Positions 58,501 to 61,919 of a stretch of DNA of 64,000 nucleotides are shown piece after piece. The stretch's first letter is position 1, and each line of letters opens with the position of its first letter. A program made the translations under genes and the position numbers. The notes under the pieces were generated by a model. The model worked only from the letters and a program-made list of their open reading frames with translations, did no database searches and had not been told where the DNA came from. Source of the DNA: Tragulus kanchil (taxonomy: Eukaryota > Chordata > Mammalia > Artiodactyla > Tragulidae); NCBI GenBank assembly GCA_022376925.1, contig JAIOJX010000003.1, positions 36,137,874-36,201,873 of the forward strand, in the 5' to 3' direction.

Positions 58501-60879
58501 GATCGAGAAAAGTAGGGAGGGAAGAAACAACGGCAGACAGCAGAGGCAGACACGGGTGGCAAGTGAGTGGGGAGAAGACAAGAAGACACGTGAAGGGCTT
58601 CCCTGGTGGTCCAGTGGGTAAGGACACCGCCTTGCAGTGCAAGGGGCGCAGGTTCGATCCCTGGCCTGGGAAGATCCCACGTGCCCCGGAGCGGCTGGAC
58701 TGATGTGTCCAATTACCGAGCCGGAGCTCTGGAGAGCATGCGCCCAGAGCCGGTGTTCTGCGACAACAGAGGCCACCGCGATGGGAGTCCCACGCGGGCC
58801 AAGGAACAAAGATGGATGAAAATGGACAAATGAAAGACCAGTGTAAGTGGCCCGCCTGCTCCCCTCCTTCCCCACCCCTCCCCCACCAAAATAAATAAAT
58901 AAATCTTTAAAAAAAAAAAAAAGAAGAAGAAGACACGCAAAGAGAGGATGGAGAGCCCACTAGTGGGAACCATGATCATCACAGGAGTGGAGATATCTTG
59001 ATCAGACTGATCAGTCTGCAAGAGCAATTCTGTTCAATGTCTTAAAGAACCCTGTGATACTGGGAAAGCAAGGTCTTTGGAGAATTCTATCATGATTGAC
59101 TGTATTTGCATTTCAAAGCATCGTTTGAAGCTGACAGATCAAAGGTATTGCATCAGAAAGTGTATCAAAAGAGTATAGTATTTAAGATGTAATTTTTAAC
59201 TTAGTATAGTGTATCTTTGGGCTTTCCTGGTGGCCCAGTGGTTAAGAATCTTCCTGTCGTGCAGGAGATCCAGGTTCACTCCTTGGGTTGGGAAGATCCC
59301 CTGGAGGAGAGCATGGCTATTTACTCCAGTATTCTTGCCTGGAGAATTCCTGGAATGGAGGAACTTGGCAGGCTCCAGTCCATGGGGTTACAAAGAGGTG
59401 GACATGACTGAAGTGACTAAGCAGCAGCAGTGTATCTTCATTAAGCAACTATTTGCTGGTAAACAATATACTGTCCTGATGACTGTAAGAATGAGAATAA
59501 ATTTATTACAGACCATACACATAAGAGCTAGAGGGACAAATCAGACATATAGGTCCAAGCGTAGAAAGTGGTCAGAATCAGAAAAGAGGTTCAGGTCAAG
59601 TACAAGTGAGTTTGAAACTGAGAAAGCTTTTTTGTAGGGGTGGGGATCAGAGAAGGCTTCCTGGAGGAAGTACAGGTTTGGAGGATAAACAGACATGAAC
59701 AAATCAAGGTAGAGGGAATAGTGTCAGTTAAGGCAAGAATAAGGTGAAAAAAAAGGTTAATGCAATTTTGCATGTTTTTAAGGAATCTCAGAGTGAAATC
59801 ATGGTGTGGTTCAACAGCAGGTGTGATGCATGAGTGCAGATATAAAGTATATTGCTTACCTCCAAATATTTATTTAATAAACTATATCAAGTTAAAAATC
59901 ATATCTTATGCTTAAAATTGTGGTGCTGGAAAAAACTTCTGAGTGTCCCCTGGACTGCACGAAATCAGACCCGTCAATCCTAAAGGAAATCAACCCTGGC
60001 TATTCATTGGAAGGACTGGTGCTGAAGCTGAAGCTCCAATACTTTGGCCACCTGATATGAAGAGATGATTCATTGGAAAAGACCCTGATGTTGGGAAAGG
60101 TAGAAGGCAGAAGGAGAAGGAGATGACAGAGGATGAGATGGTTTTGATGGCATCACTGAGTCAATGGACATGAGCTCAAGCAACCCCCGGGAGACGGTGT
60201 CTCCAGAACCTTGCTCAAGCGTCTTTTCCATCACCACAGTTCAAAGGCATCAATTTTCAGCTTTCAGCCTTCTTTATGGTCCAACTCTAACATCCATACA
60301 TGAGTACTGGATAAATCATAGCTTTGACTATGTGGACCTCTGTCAGCAAAGTGATGTCTCTGCTTTTTAATACACTGTCTAGCTTTGTCATATTGTTTCT
60401 TCCAAGGAGCAGGCGTCTTTTCATTTCCTAGCTGCAGTCACTGTTCATGGAAAATAAATGTCCTGTCTCATAAAGCAAGTGAACTCAGATGTTATTTCTT
60501 TTAGGGTTCCTTTCTCTAAGGCTCAGAAATATCTTGTCTCATCATGTTTCTGTGGGAGCCCCTGCCCTTCCCCGTCAGGAAAGGGGAGCAGTGGGTTGAG
60601 GCTTCTGTACCTCCAAGCTGTATTTTGAGAGCAGAAAGTTGGAGAAGCACAGTTTCCCTTGTGAAAACCCCTGATGACATCATAGATTTTCCTCCCTGTG
60701 CCCAGAACATCAGGGAACGCCTGAGGCTAGACACAAATGCTCAGCCTTGAACAAGCCTCCTCTCAAAAACAACTCTCTTTGTGTCTCTGCTAATGATGTA
60801 AGTTGTCTGAAACACTCACCTGTCCAAGGCATCATGGGAGTTATGCCTGTGGAGCACCGCCCGACCATAATTTTCATCT
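1485..60879 (-). CDS. SCEL: SCEL (sciellin), internal part of the gene; span of 15 coding exons
   Basis: Sciellin is a precursor of the cornified envelope, cross-linked by transglutaminases under the plasma membrane of stratified squamous epithelia. Fifteen small exons on the minus strand, all with GT donors and AG acceptors, translate in order into peptides that I recognise from human [24 protein letters not shown], then [69 protein letters not shown], then the repeat units ([35 protein letters not shown], and so on). Distinct exons total 936 nt (312 codons). All introns are phase 2. The start codon and first exons lie to the right of the window; later repeats and the C-terminal LIM domain lie to the left. 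Five exons are present twice because of 1.1 kb duplications. The human comparison is from memory, not from an alignment. Confidence 0.95.
2069..2277 (-). repeat. BovA SINE, antisense, with target-site duplication
   Basis: Reverse-oriented BovA element. The 10-base repeat taattagatt flanks it (2059-2068 and 2278-2287), marking the insertion site. Confidence 0.92.
3165..3374 (-). repeat. BovA SINE, antisense, copy in duplication 1
   Basis: Same element and flanks as 2069-2277. One extra G (cccagggatag versus cccaggatag). Confidence 0.92.
3962..4141 (+). repeat. BovA SINE
   Basis: Head gggcttccctggtggctcag and body cttgcctggagaatcccatgg are both clear. 57 bases beyond, the text 'catgtggcccac...' echoes 3892-3900, suggesting the flanks of the insertion site. 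Confidence 0.92.
4272..4331 (-). CDS. SCEL: SCEL exon x14 (60 nt), repeat unit, copy 1
   Basis: Acceptor TTTTAAG and donor GTAAGAC. It encodes [20 protein letters not shown]; the human counterpart is SEDLDNATEVNPKGHENTTG. The ruminant unit keeps the LIxV-like core (NIIKV) that the human unit has lost. Second copy at 5363-5422. Confidence 0.93.
5053..5232 (+). repeat. BovA SINE, copy in duplication 2
   Basis: Same element as 3962-4141. Confidence 0.92.
5363..5422 (-). CDS. SCEL: SCEL exon x14 (60 nt), copy 2
   Basis: Exact copy of 4272-4331 with the same splice sites, 1091 bases to the right, in the second half of duplication 2. Probably the same exon represented twice. Confidence 0.85.
6052..6188 (+). 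repeat. CHR-type short tRNA-Glu SINE with poly-A tail
   Basis: Head ggatttccctgatggtcc, box-B-like ggtttgatccctgg, and body gatcccgcatgccgcaa, ending in 17 A. The truncated head at 4970-4989 is the same element cut by the duplication 2 junction. Confidence 0.85.
6501..6560 (-). CDS. SCEL: SCEL exon x13 (60 nt), repeat unit
   Basis: Acceptor TTGTAAAG and donor GTAAGTAA. It encodes [20 protein letters not shown], matching the human unit that ends IKVNQRTDKNEKG. It is the closest unit here to the generic consensus GLEDLIKVN. Present once. Confidence 0.94.
7026..7096 (-). repeat. BovA SINE fragment, antisense
   Basis: Short remnant (gtctgactctttgc, ccctgtggactgcagcc, gctgggtcac) of a reverse BovA element. 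Confidence 0.65.
7178..7237 (-). pseudogene. Decayed SCEL repeat exon with in-frame stop and no donor
   Basis: After an acceptor-like CTACGCAG, in the frame used by the other repeat exons, the sequence reads [17 protein letters not shown] and then TGA at 7183-7185. This lines up with the repeat core (xxLIxV). Where a GTAAG donor should follow at the 60-nt border the sequence is ACATTG. So it looks like a repeat-unit exon that lost its donor and gained a stop. It sits between x12 and x13, where human sciellin, as I remember it, has no extra unit. Chance resemblance cannot be excluded for so short a sequence. Confidence 0.6.
7482..7777 (+). repeat. CHR-type SINE
   Basis: Head gggcttccctggtggtccag, body gagccagtgctctgga, agaggccactgcaatggg, and tail accaataaaagaggcc. 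Flanked by similar aaaaaatctga on both sides. Confidence 0.88.
8886..8945 (-). CDS. SCEL: SCEL exon x12 (60 nt), repeat unit
   Basis: Acceptor TATAG and donor GTAAGATC. It encodes [20 protein letters not shown]; human has AKSLESLIYMSTRTDKDGKG. Located about 300 bases downstream of x11. Present once. Confidence 0.93.
9250..9309 (-). CDS. SCEL: SCEL exon x11 (60 nt), repeat unit
   Basis: Acceptor TGTAAAG and donor GTAAGTG. It encodes [20 protein letters not shown]; human has NQGLDSLFRANPKVEEREKR. The hydrophobic positions are kept while the tail has diverged. Present once. Confidence 0.94.
9310..10475. other. Intron between x11 and x10
   Basis: About 1.2 kb of unremarkable AT-rich intron. No repeat family, exon or structured element recognised. 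Confidence 0.6.
10476..10520 (-). CDS. SCEL: SCEL exon x10 (45 nt), short repeat unit
   Basis: Acceptor CCTGAAG and donor GTAAGA enclose 45 nt encoding [14 protein letters not shown] and a split Arg, identical to the human [15 protein letters not shown] as I recall it. It is a 15-residue unit, shorter than the others. The first base (T) completes a Gly codon with the GG end of x9. Confidence 0.94.
10811..11040 (-). repeat. BovA SINE, antisense, with target-site duplication
   Basis: Complete reverse BovA element flanked by aatatattg at 10802-10810 and 11041-11049. The 3' repeat runs into the edge of the mariner element. Confidence 0.9.
11046..11164. mobile_element. Short mariner-derived element (MITE-like)
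   Basis: Ends ttggattggccaagaagttt and (reverse) ttgggcaaagtgttcc form imperfect terminal inverted repeats like those of ruminant mariner elements. About 120 bases, no transposase. Confidence 0.6.
11280..12197. other. Intron sequence, mostly unassigned
   Basis: Contains an L2-like phrase (tttttcacacagtagatgcttaataca, 11310-11340). Otherwise no recognised feature. Confidence 0.45.
12433..12481 (-). pseudogene. Possible second decayed SCEL repeat exon, copy 1
   Basis: The minus strand reads [16 protein letters not shown], close to the repeat core xDLDNLIKV, between x9 and x10. There is no AG acceptor (CCG instead), and the donor-like GTAAAA is out of the phase used by all real exons. Probably a dead repeat unit, or chance. 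It appears again near 13601. Confidence 0.45.
12978..13274 (+). repeat. CHR-type SINE, C-rich tail, 13-base target-site duplication
   Basis: Head and body as other CHR elements, then agtgacccgcctgctcccctccc. The direct repeat aaaaactatccag at 12965-12977 and 13275-13287 places the C-rich tail inside the element. Confidence 0.93.
13601..13649 (-). pseudogene. Possible second decayed SCEL repeat exon, copy 2
   Basis: Same sequence as 12433-12481, carried along in the second half of duplication 3. Confidence 0.4.
14146..14443 (+). repeat. CHR-type SINE, copy in duplication 3
   Basis: Same element and flanks as 12978-13274. Confidence 0.93.
14704..14872 (-). repeat. BovA SINE, antisense
   Basis: Reverse BovA (gtcgctcagtcatgtccgac, attctccaggcaagaatcctgg). 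Part of duplication 4. Confidence 0.88.
15785..15953 (-). repeat. BovA SINE, antisense, copy in duplication 4
   Basis: Same element as 14704-14872. Confidence 0.88.
16751..16912 (+). repeat. BovA SINE lacking its first ~30 bases
   Basis: Starts at cctgccaatacaggagaca and continues through the normal BovA body. The second copy of duplication 4 ends right at its 5' edge. Confidence 0.85.
17398..17457 (-). CDS. SCEL: SCEL exon x9 (60 nt), first repeat unit, copy 1
   Basis: Acceptor GTTTGAAG and donor GTGAGAA. It encodes [20 protein letters not shown], the first 20-residue unit of the sciellin repeat block (human [20 protein letters not shown]). The repeat pattern is xxxLxxLIxVx followed by a polar tail. 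Copy 2 is at 18472-18531. Confidence 0.93.
17825..17986 (+). repeat. BovA SINE, copy in duplication 5
   Basis: Same element as 16751-16912. Confidence 0.85.
18472..18531 (-). CDS. SCEL: SCEL exon x9 (60 nt), copy 2
   Basis: Same exon and splice sites as 17398-17457, 1074 bases away, in the second half of duplication 5. It would add one 20-residue repeat in frame if it were real. Confidence 0.85.
18661..20850. repeat. Direct duplication 6 (18661-19757 / 19754-20850)
   Basis: Offset 1093, sharing 'cagg' at the junction. Copies look identical by eye. Purely intronic, with no named repeat recognised. Confidence 0.97.
21325..21390 (-). CDS. SCEL: SCEL exon x8 (66 nt), copy 1
   Basis: Acceptor ATATAG and donor GTACAG border 66 nt encoding [20 protein letters not shown], then I and a split Arg. 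Human has [22 protein letters not shown], so the Tyr is Cys here. It links the proline-rich region to the first sciellin repeat. A second copy is at 22469-22534. Confidence 0.92.
22469..22534 (-). CDS. SCEL: SCEL exon x8 (66 nt), copy 2
   Basis: Exact copy of 21325-21390 with its splice sites, 1144 bases to the right, in the second half of duplication 7. Probably one exon shown twice. Confidence 0.85.
22784..23183. other. Intron sequence, nothing recognised
   Basis: AT-rich unique-looking intron between duplications 7 and 8. Confidence 0.6.
23739..23997 (+). repeat. CHR-type SINE
   Basis: gggctttcctggtggtccag head, gagccacacacaggccaaag body, tail accaataaaagaggcc without the C-rich extension. 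Confidence 0.9.
24814..25072 (+). repeat. CHR-type SINE, copy in duplication 8
   Basis: Same element as 23739-23997 with one base change. Confidence 0.9.
25541..25633. repeat. (TA)n and (CA)n microsatellites around a BovA fragment
   Basis: (TA)n at 25543-25560, a reverse BovA scrap (ttcagtccctaactcatg, 25570-25602), then (CA)n to 25624. BovA tails often seed such microsatellites. Confidence 0.85.
25634..25815 (+). repeat. BovA SINE
   Basis: gggcttccttggtgtctcag head with the usual BovA body. Diverged. Confidence 0.88.
25905..26110 (+). repeat. BovA SINE with internal palindromic insertion
   Basis: BovA element whose usual 'cattccagtattcttgcctggagaatccc' stretch is replaced at 26006-26038 by overlapping palindromes (TTGCCAGTT / AACTGGCAA and CAGTTGGG / CCCAACTG). 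Confidence 0.88.
26126..26187. repeat. (TA/TG)n microsatellite
   Basis: Alternating tatatg/tatg and a (TA)n run following the BovA tail. Confidence 0.9.
26522..26602 (-). CDS. SCEL: SCEL exon x7 (81 nt), PPIPPKP proline-rich exon
   Basis: Acceptor TTCCACAG and donor GTAAAG. It encodes [19 protein letters not shown] followed by HQLKQDN and a split Arg; human has [33 protein letters not shown] fits the class II SH3-ligand pattern PxxPxK, which is a sequence match only. It is separated from x6 by about 13 kb of repeat-rich intron (less once duplications are collapsed). Confidence 0.93.
26603..27233. other. Intron upstream of exon x7
   Basis: Mixed-composition intron. No repeat or exon recognised. 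Confidence 0.55.
27234..27443 (+). repeat. BovA SINE
   Basis: Full-length element: ggcttccccggtggctcag head, ttcgatccctggg, cttgcctggagaatcccatgg. Confidence 0.92.
27598..27727 (+). repeat. MIR SINE remnant
   Basis: Order of tctggagttagactgcttg, gccagctgtgtgac and tttcttcatttgtaa follows the MIR core. Strongly diverged. Confidence 0.6.
27799..28140 (+). repeat. CHR-type SINE, C-rich tail, 12-base target-site duplication
   Basis: Perfect repeat agatcatttccc at 27787-27798 and 28141-28152. Body has cacgtgccgcggagcggctg, then a C-rich tail (actcccctccctccccaacc) and (AAATA)n. Confidence 0.95.
28869..29012 (+). repeat. BovA SINE with internal deletion
   Basis: Head ggtggcacagtggtaaagaatgc joins directly to agatcccctggagaagg, missing the box-B part, then the normal body. 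Confidence 0.8.
30041..30186 (+). repeat. BovA SINE, copy in duplication 9
   Basis: Same element as 28869-29012, with one extra C (cttcccctgg). Confidence 0.8.
30505..31482. other. Intron sequence, nothing recognised
   Basis: About 1 kb with somewhat higher GC than its surroundings. No exon or named repeat seen. Confidence 0.5.
31483..31606. repeat. AT-rich microsatellite with (CA)n core
   Basis: Runs of (TA)n and ATATAGA, then (CA)n at 31577-31594. Confidence 0.9.
31621..31884. mobile_element. MER1-like hAT (Charlie) DNA transposon remnant
   Basis: Starts CAGGCATCCCCAA and ends aaaaggttggggaccatt, an imperfect terminal inverted repeat. Internal phrases (gcctgttagga, gagctccacctcctgtctgat, gcttgaatcatcctgaaa) match MER1 from memory. 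Non-autonomous. Confidence 0.75.
32180..32370 (+). repeat. Bov-tA SINE
   Basis: gggcttcccttgtagctcagctggt head, ggttcgattcc box B, and the agcgactttcactttcac end typical of the tA2 subtype. Confidence 0.92.
32410..32515 (+). repeat. MIR SINE remnant
   Basis: gccactaacttgatcctgg ... cttcctcatttatgaaaggatgaga resembles the MIR core. Confidence 0.5.
32881..33090 (+). repeat. BovA SINE
   Basis: gggcttccttgctggctcagcag head and BovA body, moderately diverged. Confidence 0.9.
33501..33834 (+). repeat. CHR-type SINE, C-rich tail, 15-base target-site duplication
   Basis: agaaatgacgaaagt at 33486-33500 and agaaatgactaaagt at 33835-33849 flank it (one mismatch). Body and C-rich tail as at 27799. Just upstream, 33463-33477 is two runs of seven G split by one C. 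Confidence 0.95.
33850..36731. other. Long intron segment without recognised elements
   Basis: About 2.9 kb of AT-rich intron with no SINE, which is unusual in this window. Polypurine-rich at 35515-35765. No exon with SCEL similarity found. Confidence 0.55.
36732..38867. repeat. Direct duplication 10 (36732-37783 / 37819-38867)
   Basis: Offset 1087, with a 35-base spacer (37784-37818) that looks like a garbled reading of nearby sequence. Small differences: ggacgcag/ggacag and a T-run length. Intronic. Confidence 0.97.
38975..39148 (-). repeat. BovA SINE, antisense, inside an older repeat
   Basis: Reverse BovA (ctgagccaccagggaagcc end). The flanks (38860-38974 and 39149-39360) read together like one old mammalian interspersed repeat whose family I cannot name. 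Confidence 0.85.
39571..39636 (-). CDS. SCEL: SCEL exon x6 (66 nt), WFPPPPPG proline-rich exon
   Basis: Acceptor TTAACAG and donor GTAAGG. The 66 nt encode [20 protein letters not shown] and then R plus a split Arg; human has [18 protein letters not shown]. The FPPPPP core is fully conserved with my memory of the human protein. It matches the FPPPP ligand consensus of Ena/VASP EVH1 domains, so it is a possible docking site (inference). Present once. Confidence 0.93.
40140..40215. repeat. (ATAC/GTAT)n-like microsatellite
   Basis: Alternating atacatac, atgtatgt and acatacac over about 75 bases. Confidence 0.8.
40278..40490 (-). repeat. BovA SINE, antisense
   Basis: gtgaaagtgaaagtgttagttgctcag start and the antisense body through ctgagctacc. 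Confidence 0.92.
41500..41940 (+). repeat. Old L1-like 3' end
   Basis: Phrases gtggctaccagagg, gactacagttaacac, gggtgatcacttcacaatac and tctcaataaaatcggggg follow the order of ancient mammalian L1 3' ends. Family uncertain. Confidence 0.5.
42146..42226 (-). CDS. SCEL: SCEL exon x5 (81 nt), copy 1
   Basis: Acceptor AAAACAG and donor GTATGATG enclose 81 nt encoding [18 protein letters not shown], then TTTAVKKK and a split Arg. Human sciellin has the related LQPGGSLNANTSNTIASTS...PVKKKRQS. The segment is Ser/Thr/Ala-rich and ends in the basic cluster KKKR, which continues directly into [10 protein letters not shown] of x6. The same exon is repeated at 43250-43330. Confidence 0.92.
42606..43041 (+). 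repeat. Old L1-like 3' end, copy in duplication 11
   Basis: Same as 41500-41940. Confidence 0.5.
43250..43330 (-). CDS. SCEL: SCEL exon x5 (81 nt), copy 2
   Basis: Identical exon and splice sites to 42146-42226, 1104 bases away, inside the second half of duplication 11. If spliced in, it would add 27 residues in frame. Probably the same genomic exon represented twice. Confidence 0.85.
43606..43812 (+). repeat. BovA SINE
   Basis: cttttcttgtggctcacat head, body tgcctggagaattccatgg, end gatgactgagtaactgac. Confidence 0.88.
44783..44989 (+). repeat. BovA SINE, copy in duplication 12
   Basis: Same element as 43606-43812. Confidence 0.88.
45761..45799 (-). CDS. SCEL: SCEL exon x4 (39 nt micro-exon)
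   Basis: A 39-nt exon between acceptor CTTACCAG and donor GTATGT, encoding [12 protein letters not shown] and the first two bases of a Thr codon. Human sciellin has SMSMFRSLEVTK at this place. It is the smallest exon found, about 590 bases downstream of x3. It begins 46 bases beyond the end of duplication 12, so it is present only once. Confidence 0.9.
46390..46458 (-). CDS. SCEL: SCEL exon x3 (69 nt)
   Basis: Acceptor TATAAAG and donor GTACCAG border 69 nt that translate to [18 protein letters not shown] then RLTNR. It matches the human [23 protein letters not shown] segment, with R for Q. The donor GTACC is weaker than the GTAAG donors of most other exons here. It is present once, outside the duplications. 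Confidence 0.93.
46459..47413. other. Intron between x3 and x2, unassigned part
   Basis: AT-rich to 46850. From 46860 to 47290 a mixed-composition stretch that may be an old interspersed repeat, though no family is recognised. Confidence 0.45.
47414..47510 (-). repeat. BovA SINE fragment, antisense
   Basis: gcaaccccgtggactgtag through gccatgcccttctccagg. Its last 21 bases are repeated at 48577 because duplication 13 starts inside it. Confidence 0.85.
47760..47899 (-). repeat. CHR-type SINE, antisense, short
   Basis: Reverse head ctggaccaccagggaagtccc, with atgtgggatcttagttcccc body. Confidence 0.82.
48282..48390 (+). repeat. BovA SINE 3' fragment
   Basis: ggcaacccactccagtatt and agcctggtgggctacagtcc remain; the tRNA head is missing. 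Confidence 0.82.
48847..48986 (-). repeat. CHR-type SINE, antisense, copy in duplication 13
   Basis: Same element as 47760-47899. Confidence 0.82.
49368..49476 (+). repeat. BovA SINE 3' fragment, copy in duplication 13
   Basis: Same element as 48282-48390. Confidence 0.82.
49820..50270 (+). mobile_element. Solo LTR of a class II (ERVK-like) endogenous retrovirus
   Basis: 451 bases starting TGTGGGGCCC and ending GGCCCCCGCA. A perfect 6-base direct repeat GATATG lies at 49814-49819 and 50271-50276, the length usual for class II elements. A TATA box (tataaaa, 50091) and AATAAA (50114-50119) are in the expected order. No viral genes remain. The family name is not assigned. Confidence 0.85.
51018..51280 (+). 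repeat. CHR-type SINE with poly-A tail
   Basis: gggttttcctggtggtccag head; body gagccagtgctccacaac; flanked by aaaaaacaaaagc on both sides. Confidence 0.9.
52154..52418 (+). repeat. CHR-type SINE, copy in duplication 14
   Basis: Same element as 51018-51280, with a longer A run. Confidence 0.9.
52838..53079 (+). mobile_element. BovB LINE 3' fragment
   Basis: ggctacctgatgcaaagagatgactcatt ... ggatggcatcaccggctcaatggacatgag ... gaggctgaactgaactgact is the BovB 3' end. No open reading frame remains. Confidence 0.88.
53110..53230 (+). repeat. MIR/L2-like remnant
   Basis: acatccctacaagttagatgtcattattt ... tagatgaagaaatagagtctcagaga matches the common 'gatgaggaaactgaggc' core of MIR-related repeats. 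Copy at about 54253-54373. Confidence 0.5.
53978..54218 (+). mobile_element. BovB LINE 3' fragment, copy in duplication 15
   Basis: Same fragment as 52838-53079, with one extra A. Confidence 0.88.
55017..55206 (+). repeat. BovA SINE with target-site duplication
   Basis: Full BovA flanked by actgaaatgg-type repeats just before 55017 and from about 55208. Confidence 0.92.
55672..55889 (-). repeat. BovA SINE, antisense
   Basis: gttagtcactcagtcatgcctgactc to gccacctgggaagc. Its last 64 bases recur at 56922-56985 because duplication 16 starts inside it. Confidence 0.92.
56238..56432 (+). repeat. Bov-tA SINE
   Basis: gtgtctcagatgacaatgaatcc head, acatgaccgagtgactttcac end, then a short (CA)n. 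Confidence 0.88.
56727..56795 (-). CDS. SCEL: SCEL exon x2, other copy (duplication 16, first half)
   Basis: Same 69-nt exon with the same splice sites as 57823-57891, 1096 bases away. Both copies are intact and phase 2-2, so a gene predictor would include both and add 23 residues in frame. I read it as the redundant copy of one exon created by the assembly. Confidence 0.85.
57334..57529 (+). repeat. Bov-tA SINE, copy in duplication 16
   Basis: Same element as 56238-56432. Confidence 0.88.
57823..57891 (-). CDS. SCEL: SCEL exon x2 (69 nt), copy within second half of duplication 16
   Basis: Acceptor CCACAG and donor GTAAGG flank 69 nt encoding [15 protein letters not shown] followed by RSDDTLDR. 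This is the ortholog of the human [15 protein letters not shown] segment and joins in frame to x1 (DALDR|K). An identical exon is at 56727-56795. Only one of the two is likely to exist in the real genome. The Arg/Ser-rich SRYRSDDT stretch could be a phosphorylation site, but that is inference. Confidence 0.92.
58370..58579 (+). repeat. Purine-rich (GA) tract
   Basis: About 210 bases with almost only A and G on the plus strand (for example 58434-58540), interrupted by a few C/T. It continues in the target-site repeat of the CHR SINE. Confidence 0.85.
58596..58926 (+). repeat. CHR-type SINE, C-rich tail, 16-base target-site duplication
   Basis: aagaagacacgtgaag (58580-58595) and aagaagacacgcaaag (58927-58942) flank it with two mismatches. 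Body cacgtgccccggagcggctg; C-rich tail and (AAATA)n. Confidence 0.94.
59218..59428 (+). repeat. BovA SINE with 10-base target-site duplication
   Basis: agtgtatctt at 59208-59217 and 59429-59438. Ends in a (CAG)n-like agcagcagcag. Confidence 0.93.
59947..60195 (+). mobile_element. BovB LINE 3' part, sense
   Basis: cctggactgcacgaaatc ... actttggccacctgat ... gacagaggatgagatgg is BovB 3' sequence in plus orientation. Confidence 0.88.
60196..60457 (-). mobile_element. BovB LINE part, antisense, fused to the sense part
   Basis: catccatacatgagtactgg ... cagcaaagtgatgtctctgc ... caaggagcaggcgtctttt is BovB in reverse orientation, directly abutting the sense part. Confidence 0.85.
60820..60879 (-). 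CDS. SCEL: SCEL exon x1 (60 nt)
   Basis: Most 5' exon in the window. The acceptor CAG ends at 60880 and the donor GTGAGTG starts at 60819. It encodes [20 protein letters not shown], with the last Arg split across the intron. It corresponds closely to the DENYGR...HNSHDALDR segment of human sciellin. It lies in the N-terminal part, before the repeat block. Its end (HDALDR) resembles the end of the next exon (DDTLDR). Confidence 0.93.
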
Positions 60880-61436
60880 CTGTGGAGACAGAAGAAAATT
60901 AAGTCACGTGAAAAGTTACCACAATCTGTTAGCAAGCATTAAATAAGGCAGGCAGGAAAGAGCTCACAGTGCTTGGCAAACTTAATTCATTGTACTTCAG
61001 GCGTAAGAACACAGCTATGCATTTATTTTAACCAGTCACCACTTGAAAGAGCATGGTGAAAAGAAACAAGTTTGGGAGTACAAACGACCATTATTCGGGT
61101 TTATCCCATGAGATCTCCACGTGATTCAGCAACAGAATGAGTGTTTGCTCTTTGGTTTTTGGTTTTGGTTTTTTCCATCAGAGTGTGGGAATGCTTGGCC
61201 AATTACTTTGTATATATGAGAAGCGTCTTTTATGTAGGAGGGCAAACTGTTTTTTAAATATATTTTAAATTTAGTTAATCCTGTTATGTCTGACATTTTT
61301 CCACTTGATGGCCTTGACAGTTTTCCTTGATGAAGCATAGGACCATAAGTACCAGGATTTGTGGTTAAGGGGACTGATTATTCACAGATTTAGTCTGATT
61401 TTGAGTCATGAGATTATATAGTTTGCTCTGTTTGGT
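60880..61436. other. Intron upstream of exon x1
   Basis: AT-rich intron, no repeat or exon recognised. The preceding SCEL exon is not visible up to 64000. Confidence 0.55.
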
Positions 61437-61570
61437 CCTTAAAATAACCCTATAAACTAGGCAGGGGTGATACTCATATCAAACTCATGGATAAGAAAAC
61501 TGCTCAAGGATGCTATGGCTTTCCTAAGGCTAAAATGTTAGCAAGTGGCAAGGGTGGGTTTAGAACCCAG
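61437..61570 (+). repeat. MIR-like remnant
   Basis: aataaccctataaactaggcag ... catggataagaaaactgctcaagg ... gggtttagaacccaga follows the reverse MIR-type core order. Diverged. Confidence 0.5.
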
Positions 61571-61693
61571 ATCTTTATATTCCAAACTTCTGCTTTTCTT
61601 ACTCGTCAACCGGGCTATAAGACTTTATACATAAAATCCCAAAGCTATATCTTTCTTACTTTAGGTAGTGGACCCGAAAGTCCAGGTAATGTT

Positions 61694-61919
61694 GTGTGCG
61701 TGCATGCGAAGTTGCTTCAGTTGTGTCCAACTCTTTGCAACCGTGTGAACTGTAGCCCGTCAGGCCCCTCTATCCATGGGATTCTCCAGGCAAGAACACT
61801 GGAGTGGGTTGCCATGCCCTTCTCCAGGGGATCTTCCCAAGCCACAGATCAAACCTGCATCTCGGGTCTCCTGCATTGGCAGGCAGCTTCTTTACCACTA
61901 GCGCCACCTGGGAAGCCCA
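61694..61919 (-). repeat. BovA SINE, antisense
   Basis: gtgcgtgcatgcgaagttgcttcag start, cttctccaggggatcttccc middle, gccacctgggaagccc end. Confidence 0.93.

Noticed and set aside
58336..58875. 179-codon minus-strand frame
   Set aside because: Antisense reading of a CHR SINE and the purine-rich tract; low-complexity Ser/Leu/Pro output.
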